A stretch of 39,060 nt of DNA from the NCBI GenBank assembly GCA_016926755.1, contig JAFGNZ010000289.1, positions 1 through 39,060 on the forward strand, written 5' to 3'. The notes below the pieces were generated by a model, which worked only from the letters and a program-made list of their open reading frames with translations, was not told where the DNA came from and searched no databases. Source of the DNA: Myxococcaceae bacterium. GTDB taxonomy: Bacteria; Myxococcota; Myxococcia; Myxococcales; Myxococcaceae. The position numbers were made by a program, and so were the translations under genes. How positions within the stretch are numbered: the stretch's first letter is position 1; each line of letters begins with the position of its first letter. This document shows positions 34,144 through 39,060 of the stretch, one piece after another.

Positions 34144-35340
34144 TCAGGCCGGGTGTAGCACGATCGGCAGCGTCGCGGGGCCACGCACCACCAGCGTGCG
34201 GTGCCAGGTGATCGGCTCGGGCCCGCGCTCCAGCCGGCCACACCGGCTCAGGAGCGCCTCCAGGGCCAGCCGCCCCTCCATCCGCGCCAGCTGCGCCCCC
34301 AGACAGAAGTGAACACCGTGGCCGAAGGGGAGATTCTGGGGGCCGGGCCGCTCCGGGTCGAAGCGGTCGCCGTCCGGGAAGTGCGCCTCGTCTCGGCAGG
34401 CCGAGCCCATCAACACCAGGAGGGGCGCGCCCTTGGGCAGGCGGACGCCTCCCAGCTCGACCTCCTCGGTGGTGATGCGCGGCGCGGCCTGCGCGGGCGG
34501 CTCGTAGCGCAGCACCTCTTCGAGGAAGACAGGGATGCGCGAGCGGTCCGCGCGCAGCCGTTCCCACAGCTCCGGGTGCTCCAGCAGCACCACGAGCGAA
34601 GAGCCGAGCATGTTCACCGCGGTCTCGATCCCTCCCACCAGCAGCAGGGACATGAAGGCGATCAGCTCGTCCTGCGTCAGGGCCTCGCCCTCCATGCGGG
34701 CGCGCAGCAGCTCGCTCACCAGGTCGTCCCCCGGCTCGCGCCGGCGCTGCTCCAGCAGCTCACCGAAGTAGCGCCGCAGGTCCGCCACGGCGTCGCGCGC
34801 CAGCTGCTTGCGCTCGTGCTCGTCCGGCTTCACGGTGGTGACGCCACCGGTGATGAGGTCCGCCCACCGCTTGAGCCGCGAGTGCAGCGCGGGCTCCATC
34901 CCCATCAGGTCGCCGATGACGTAGGCGGGGATGCGCAGGGCATAGGGAGGCATGATGTCGAAGGGCTGCCCCAGCGGGAGCTCCGCCACGGCCTGCTCGG
35001 CGAACGCGCGCACGCGCCGCTCCATCCGGGCCATGGCGGAGACACCGAAGGCCCGCGAGACGAGCATCCGCAGCCGCCCGTGCTGCGGCGGATCCATGGT
35101 GAGCATCGACTCGGAGAAGGGGTTGCCACCGAGCCACGGTGGGTTGGTCGCCACCCGGAAGCCCTGCGAGGAGAAGAGCTGCGGGTTCTTCAGCACGTGC
35201 ATCACGTCGTCGTAGCGAGACACGGCCCACATCCCGCCCGGGTCCACCTGGCACACGGGGGCGCTCCGGCGCATCTCCGCGTACGCCGGATAGGGATTGG
35301 CCTTCACCTCGGGGGACAGCAGGTTGTAGCGAGCGCTCAT
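34144..35340 (-). CDS. Cytochrome P450
   Basis: This 398-residue soluble bacterial class I P450 has the heme-thiolate motif FGHGVHFCLGAQLARME with Cys346. The K-helix ExxR is in LEEVLRYEPPAQAAPR (Glu275-Arg278). The I-helix is LLLVGGIETAVNML with Thr240; the residue after Thr is Ala rather than the usual Thr/Ser. TMDPPQHGRLRMLVSRAF is the common C-helix region. It would hydroxylate or epoxidise a small hydrophobic compound using an external ferredoxin and reductase, none of which is encoded nearby. No biosynthetic cluster surrounds it. The start is ATG at 35340; a longer in-frame opening reaches 35712 but overlaps the divergent lipoprotein gene. Confidence 0.95.
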   Translation of the reverse strand: MSARYNLLSPEVKANPYPAYAEMRRSAPVCQVDPGGMWAVSRYDDVMHVLKNPQLFSSQGFRVATNPPWLGGNPFSESMLTMDPPQHGRLRMLVSRAFGVSAMARMERRVRAFAEQAVAELPLGQPFDIMPPYALRIPAYVIGDLMGMEPALHSRLKRWADLITGGVTTVKPDEHERKQLARDAVADLRRYFGELLEQRRREPGDDLVSELLRARMEGEALTQDELIAFMSLLLVGGIETAVNMLGSSLVVLLEHPELWERLRADRSRIPVFLEEVLRYEPPAQAAPRITTEEVELGGVRLPKGAPLLVLMGSACRDEAHFPDGDRFDPERPGPQNLPFGHGVHFCLGAQLARMEGRLALEALLSRCGRLERGPEPITWHRTLVVRGPATLPIVLHPA

Positions 35341-35494
35341 TCCACGACTATCGCGGATGGGCGGCGCCACAGCTACCGGGTTCACGTCCCCTCGATCGCT
35401 GTACATGCGCAGTGCATCCAGGCAGCCGGCAGCGCTACCCTGCGCGGGCACACCGCGCTCCGCGCGGAACTCAGGTGCCTCGTCCGGGTCGCCC

Positions 35495-36754
35495 ATGAAC
35501 CTCCGTCCCCTGCTGCCAGCCCTTGCCCTCGCGCTCGCGTGCACCCACTCCGCGCCGGTGCAGCGCTCCCCCACTCCCGAGTCCACCCCCGCCGCCGGGC
35601 CCGATGAGCTGATCCTGGTCGAGAGCAGCCCGGTGGAGACGACGCTGGACCACGAGGCCCTGCCGGACGCGTGGCGCGTGTGGCCGGAGATGATCGGCGC
35701 GGCCACGCGCACCCTGGAGATAGAGCAGTTCTACGTGAGCAATGCGCCGGGCAGCCGGCTGGAGCCCGTCATCCAGGCCATCGAGGCCGCGGCGGACCGA
35801 GGCGTGCGCGTGCGCCTGCTGGCCGAGGAGAAGTTCGCGAAGCAGTACCCGGAGACGCTGGAGCGGCTGGCCGCCCGGCGTGGCATCGAGGTGCGCCGGA
35901 TGGACACGGCGAAGTCCATGGGCGGGGTACAGCACGCCAAGTACTTCATCGTGGACGGGCGCGAGGCGTACCTGGGCAGCCAGAACTTCGACTGGCGCTC
36001 GCTCGAGCACATCCAGGAGCTGGGCCTGCGCGTGCGCGTGCCCGAGGTGGTGCGGGCGCTCGGCGCCGTCTTCGAGCTGGACTGGGCCCTGGCCAGCGGC
36101 GCCGCGCCTCCAGCGACCGGGGTGTCCCCGCGGGAGACCGCCCAGGAGGGCTCGTCCCCCGCGCGCGTCGCGGGCGAGCGGGTGCGGGTGACGCCGGTCT
36201 TCAGCCCGCGGGGCTTCCTGCCCGGCCAGGGCCAGTGGGATCTGCCGCGGCTGGTGGCGCTCATCAACGGAGCCAGGCGCTCCGTGCGCGTGCAGCTGCT
36301 CAACTACAAGGCCAAGGGGCGCGATGGGAGCGAGTTCCGCGAGCTGGAGGACGCGCTGCTCGGGGCCAGCGCGCGCGGCGTGAAGGTGGAGCTGCTGCTG
36401 GCGGACTGGAGCATGCGCCCGGGCACCATCGAGGGGCTGCAGGCGCTCCACCATCCGCCGGGGCTCACCGTGAAGCTGGCCACCATCCCCCGCTGGTCCG
36501 GTGGCTTCATCCCCTTCGCCCGGGTGGTGCACGCCAAGTACCTGGTGGTGGACGGCGAGGCCGCCTGGCTGGGCACCAGCAACTGGGACGGGGACTACTT
36601 CTTCAAGTCACGCAACGTGGGCGTCATCGTCGAGGGCGCGGCCTTCGCCGGCCAGCTCGAGCGCTTCTTCGCGGACACCTGGAACAGTCCCTATACCTTC
36701 GAGATCGATCCGAAGGCGACCTACACGCCGCCAGCCACCTCCAGCGAGAAGTAG
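35495..36754 (+). CDS. Phospholipase D-family lipoprotein (two HKD motifs)
   Basis: The 419-residue protein has a lipoprotein signal (MNLRPLLPALALALACTHS, Cys16). It has two complete HxKxxxxD motifs of the PLD superfamily: His147-Lys149-Asp154 in QHAKYFIVDGREAYLGSQNFD-type sequence and His346-Lys348-Asp353 in VHAKYLVVDGEAAWLGTSN. Both halves keep the following GS/GTxN. It should form a single-chain two-lobed active site, as in phospholipase D, cardiolipin synthase-like and PLD3/4-type enzymes. Lipidation places it on the envelope or outside the cell. The substrate could be phospholipid or nucleic acid and is not resolved. No good Shine-Dalgarno sequence precedes the ATG. It is followed 36 bp later by an esterase-type gene. 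Confidence 0.9.
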   Translation: MNLRPLLPALALALACTHSAPVQRSPTPESTPAAGPDELILVESSPVETTLDHEALPDAWRVWPEMIGAATRTLEIEQFYVSNAPGSRLEPVIQAIEAAADRGVRVRLLAEEKFAKQYPETLERLAARRGIEVRRMDTAKSMGGVQHAKYFIVDGREAYLGSQNFDWRSLEHIQELGLRVRVPEVVRALGAVFELDWALASGAAPPATGVSPRETAQEGSSPARVAGERVRVTPVFSPRGFLPGQGQWDLPRLVALINGARRSVRVQLLNYKAKGRDGSEFRELEDALLGASARGVKVELLLADWSMRPGTIEGLQALHHPPGLTVKLATIPRWSGGFIPFARVVHAKYLVVDGEAAWLGTSNWDGDYFFKSRNVGVIVEGAAFAGQLERFFADTWNSPYTFEIDPKATYTPPATSSEK

Positions 36755-36790
36755 CCTGCCTCGCGCGGCACGAACCCACCCGGAGTGACC

Positions 36791-37969
36791 ATGACCTGCA
36801 TGACTTCCCTGCTGCTGACGCTGACCCTCGCCGCGGGCGGGGCCACGACGGAGCTGGCCCCCAAGCGCACCGTCACGTTCATCATCACCAGCGTCCCCAA
36901 GGACACGCCGGCGGATGCTCCGGTGACGCTCGTGGGCGGCGTCAACGACTGGAACCTCGAGGCGCTGGGCTTCACCTTCACCCCCGCGCCGGATGGCACC
37001 CGCACGCTGAAGCTGGCGCTGCGGGAGGGCCTCGCCTTCGAGTACAGGCTCACCCGCGGCTCCTGGGACACGGCCGAGCGCAACGCGGACGGCTCGGAGC
37101 TTCGCGCCCGCACGCTGGAGGTCCGCGGGGATGCGCGCGTGGAGCTGCGCGTGGAGCGGTGGACGGACACGCCTGGGCGGGCGCTCGTGGCGCGCAGCAC
37201 CCTCACGGGCACCTTCGAGCAGGTGAAGGGCGTGAAGAGCCCCGAGCTCGGCAACACGCGGGACCTGCTCGTCTACCTGCCGCCCTCCTACCGCAAGGGA
37301 AACAAGCGCTACCCGGTGCTCTACCTGCATGACGGGCAGAACGTCTTCAACGAGCTCACCGCCTTCATCAAGCGCGAGTGGCGCGCGGACGAGGCCGCCG
37401 AGGCGCTCGCCGCCCGCGGCCATGAGGTCATCGTGGTGGCCATCTCGAACCTCGGCAGCAAGCGGGCCTCGGAGTACCTGCCGTTCAAGACGCGCGCGAA
37501 CAACTATGAGGCCCGCGGCGAGCAGTACGCGGCCTTCATCGTGAACACCGTCAAGCCGCTCGTCGACGCGCGCTACCGGACACTGACGGACGCCGCGCAC
37601 ACCGGAATCGCTGGCTCCTCCTTCGGCGGCATCATCAGCCTCTACATGGCGCTGAGCTACCCGGACGTGTTTGGCTTCGTGGGCTCCTTCTCTCCCTCGC
37701 TGTGGGTGGCGGACTACGCCATGCTCGACTGGGTGAAAGAGCATCCCGCGCCCAAAGGCATGCGGGTGTGGTTGGACATGGGAGACCACGAGGGCGACAT
37801 GCCCGGCGAGCGGCTCTTCAATCAGGAGGTGACAGAGCGCCTGGGGGACAAGCTGCGCGAGCAGGGGGCCCAGGTGCGCGTCCAGTTCGGCAAGGATGCC
37901 TGGCACAACGAGGACGCCTGGGCCCAGCGCTTCCCCACGGCGCTGGAGTGGTTCCTCACCGGGAAGTGA
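36791..37969 (+). CDS. Secreted esterase-D-type alpha/beta hydrolase with N-terminal starch-binding-like domain
   Basis: The 392-residue protein has a short signal peptide (SLLLTLTLAAGGATT). An N-terminal beta-sandwich (about 26-120) resembles CBM20/CBM48 glycan-binding modules (APVTLVGGVNDWNLEALGF, FEYRLTRGSWDTAE). A catalytic alpha/beta hydrolase domain of the esterase D/Fes-like family follows (about 140-392). It shows DLLVYLPPSYRKGNKRYPVLYLHDG, the nucleophile elbow GSSFGG with Ser277, and a late His in DAWHNEDAW. The class includes acetylxylan and feruloyl esterases and siderophore trilactone hydrolases; the glycan-binding module favours a polysaccharide ester (inference). ATG at 36791 has GGAG 5 bp upstream; ATG at 36800 is an alternative. 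Confidence 0.88.
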   Translation: MTCMTSLLLTLTLAAGGATTELAPKRTVTFIITSVPKDTPADAPVTLVGGVNDWNLEALGFTFTPAPDGTRTLKLALREGLAFEYRLTRGSWDTAERNADGSELRARTLEVRGDARVELRVERWTDTPGRALVARSTLTGTFEQVKGVKSPELGNTRDLLVYLPPSYRKGNKRYPVLYLHDGQNVFNELTAFIKREWRADEAAEALAARGHEVIVVAISNLGSKRASEYLPFKTRANNYEARGEQYAAFIVNTVKPLVDARYRTLTDAAHTGIAGSSFGGIISLYMALSYPDVFGFVGSFSPSLWVADYAMLDWVKEHPAPKGMRVWLDMGDHEGDMPGERLFNQEVTERLGDKLREQGAQVRVQFGKDAWHNEDAWAQRFPTALEWFLTGK

Positions 37970-38015
37970 CCTGGGTTGACTTCCCTGAGCCCATGCCTTC
38001 CGAATCCGGGCCTGA

Positions 38016-38579
38016 CTAGACCTCCTCGAACCTCGTGCCTGTGGCCCCCATGCGCTCCAAGGCGTCCTTGATCTCCCCGGAGACGATCAGCGGGCCCGTC
38101 CACCCCTCGCACCGGAACACCTGGGCGCTTCCCACCTTGGACTTGTCGATGCGCATGTCGCGCACGGAGAAATACTGACCGACCTTGTGAGGCACTCCGT
38201 CCTCATGCGTCCAGAGTTCGATCCGGGATGCCTGTTCGTCGATACAGCGGATGCGGCGTGTGGCCACAAGGATGAGGTACTGATCCGGTTGGCCCTCCAC
38301 CTCCACGGGGATCAGTTGCACATCATCTGGGGCCAGTTCCGCGAACATGGACGCGACCCGGACATGAACCACCGGGATCATGATGCCCGCCTCTGTGAAG
38401 TCCAGCGGCGTGCCCGCAATCTCGACGGGGATTCTCAATCGCTCCTTGAGGAGGACGGGGAAGCCAAGCCTGAACTGCCCGTCATCCACTTTGAGGCCCT
38501 GGCGGTCCCTGGGCATGGCCAGATGCCAGCGGTGCGGGACGTTCACATCGTCGGCGAGTCTGAAGAAACGCTGGGTCAT
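38016..38579 (-). CDS. Imm11-family (DUF1629) immunity-like protein
   Basis: The 187-residue soluble protein has the typical Imm11/DUF1629 C-terminus: KVGSAQVFRCEGWTGPLIVS, EIKDALERMGATGTRFEEV. Imm11 proteins are predicted immunity proteins of polymorphic toxin systems, and in myxobacteria they often follow an AHH-nuclease toxin gene. ATG at 38579 has GGAG 5 bp upstream. Base composition is less G+C-rich than the metabolic genes nearby, as is common for toxin-immunity cargo. Here the upstream position holds only a short hydrophobic remnant, so the protein may be an orphan immunity factor kept for protection against relatives (inference). There is no signal peptide or membrane span. Confidence 0.8.
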   Translation of the reverse strand: MTQRFFRLADDVNVPHRWHLAMPRDRQGLKVDDGQFRLGFPVLLKERLRIPVEIAGTPLDFTEAGIMIPVVHVRVASMFAELAPDDVQLIPVEVEGQPDQYLILVATRRIRCIDEQASRIELWTHEDGVPHKVGQYFSVRDMRIDKSKVGSAQVFRCEGWTGPLIVSGEIKDALERMGATGTRFEEV

Positions 38580-38640
38580 GGACTCCGTTTATCGCGGCGT
38601 AGCGCGGGTGACGAGTTGGTTCAGTTCTGTTCCCGGGGTG

Positions 38641-38817
38641 GTGGTGCCAGCCGTTCACGAGGTTGAGGAGCGTGTCAACGCCGACATACAGAATCAGCCC
38701 CAGGCCGACCACCGCCACCAGCGCCGGAGCCACGGGGTTGATCGCCATGATCAGCAGCATGGAACCCAACGTCCACGTAACAGGTGGCACCGTGCTTGCC
38801 CCAGAGGCGCTCTGCCG
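38641..38817 (-). pseudogene. Probable remnant of an AHH-type polymorphic toxin gene
   Basis: On the minus strand, just upstream of the immunity gene, one frame encodes VTWTLGSMLLIMAINPVAPA followed by a second hydrophobic stretch (VVGLGLILYVGVDTLLNLVNGW), then turns into low-quality sequence overlapping the immunity start. From memory, myxobacterial AHH toxins carry just such a double hydrophobic segment ahead of the nuclease domain. Neither the AHH motif nor a plausible N-terminus is present within reach. It is therefore read as a truncated gene with the toxic end deleted. A small membrane protein is the alternative (in-frame TTG at 38889). Confidence 0.5.
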
Positions 38818-38973
38818 CACGCTGGGTAGGATCGGGGGCTTACTTCCCGGCTGGCAGGTTACCCGCTGTGGCCTCCCACCCTCGGCCAACCCGGCGGCTT
38901 GACGGGTGTGCCCGCATTTCCGTGTAATTCCGGAGCGACGGCTTTCTGGTTGCGTCGATTCCGGAGATGCGCC

Positions 38974-39060
38974 GTGTCCATCCGTCTTCCTAGCGCTCCC
39001 CGTACGGGCGCGCGTCTGGGCTCCTGCTTTGGCGCCTGGGCCCTCATCGTCCTCTTTCAG
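38974..39060 (+). CDS. Start of a probable membrane sensor (chemoreceptor or histidine kinase), cut by window edge
   Basis: GTG at 38974 has GGAG at 38963-38966 and opens 29 codons to the window end. The encoded MSIRLPSAPRTGARLG is followed by a hydrophobic stretch CFGAWALIVLFQ. A short basic N-terminus followed at once by a membrane helix is common in chemoreceptors and sensor kinases. Too little is visible to name a family. Confidence 0.45.
   Translation, partial: MSIRLPSAPRTGARLGSCFGAWALIVLFQ

Noticed and set aside
1-39060. tRNA, rRNA, CRISPR array or prophage attachment sites
   Set aside because: No cloverleaf-like segments, regularly spaced repeats or integrase genes were seen on either strand.

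Overview
The window is very G+C-rich with strong third-position G/C bias. It carries many secreted lipoproteins with PDAG-like loops, an Oar-like TonB-dependent receptor, expansins, an Imm11-type immunity gene and an ECF sigma/ZAS pair. Together these point to a predatory myxobacterium of the Cystobacter/Archangium/Myxococcus group (Myxococcota). This is inferred from gene content only. No tRNA, rRNA, CRISPR array or intact insertion sequence was seen.

Layout. 1-472: the start of a B12-binding/radical SAM gene, cut by the window edge. 565-1950: a Uma2-family nuclease-like protein and a small unknown protein. 1984-5789: a PLP-dependent aromatic amino-acid decarboxylase, divergent arginine N-succinyltransferase, and a secreted transglutaminase-like protein. 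5788-8934: a membrane protein joining a methyl-accepting signalling domain to a family-5 solute-binding domain, both predicted to lie in the cytoplasm. 8936-11080: a large Cys-rich/propeller lipoprotein. 11214-13052: two tandem trypsin-fold secreted proteins; the first has lost its catalytic His and Ser and the second is intact. 13113-16625, minus strand: DedA protein, then (in transcription order) alkyladenine DNA glycosylase, ECF sigma factor, zinc-finger anti-sigma factor and RlmN. 16702-18252: 4-alpha-glucanotransferase.

18301-29262 is devoted to the cell envelope and wall. It holds a small Cys-rich lipoprotein, a TamA-like Omp85 protein with a lipobox translationally coupled to a 1585-residue TamB, and two tandem expansin-like lipoproteins (one with its key acidic residues, one without). 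It ends with a LysM/C39-like/peptidoglycan-binding/GH19 wall hydrolase that has no signal peptide. 29452-32664 is an Oar-like TonB-dependent receptor. 33137-35340 holds cytochrome P450 and dusA, 8 bp apart. 35495-37969 holds a phospholipase D-family lipoprotein and an esterase-D-type hydrolase with a starch-binding-like N-domain. 38016-38830 is an Imm11-family immunity gene preceded by what looks like a truncated toxin remnant. 38974 to the end is probably the start of a membrane sensor.

Three features stand out. Two separate tandem pairs each join an intact extracellular protein with a paralogue missing its catalytic residues (proteases at 11214-13052, expansins at 25851-27324). The chemoreceptor/solute-binding fusion has a topology that puts its ligand-binding domain inside the cell. 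The TamA-like barrel protein appears to be lipidated. All functional statements come from reading motifs by eye; no database search was possible.
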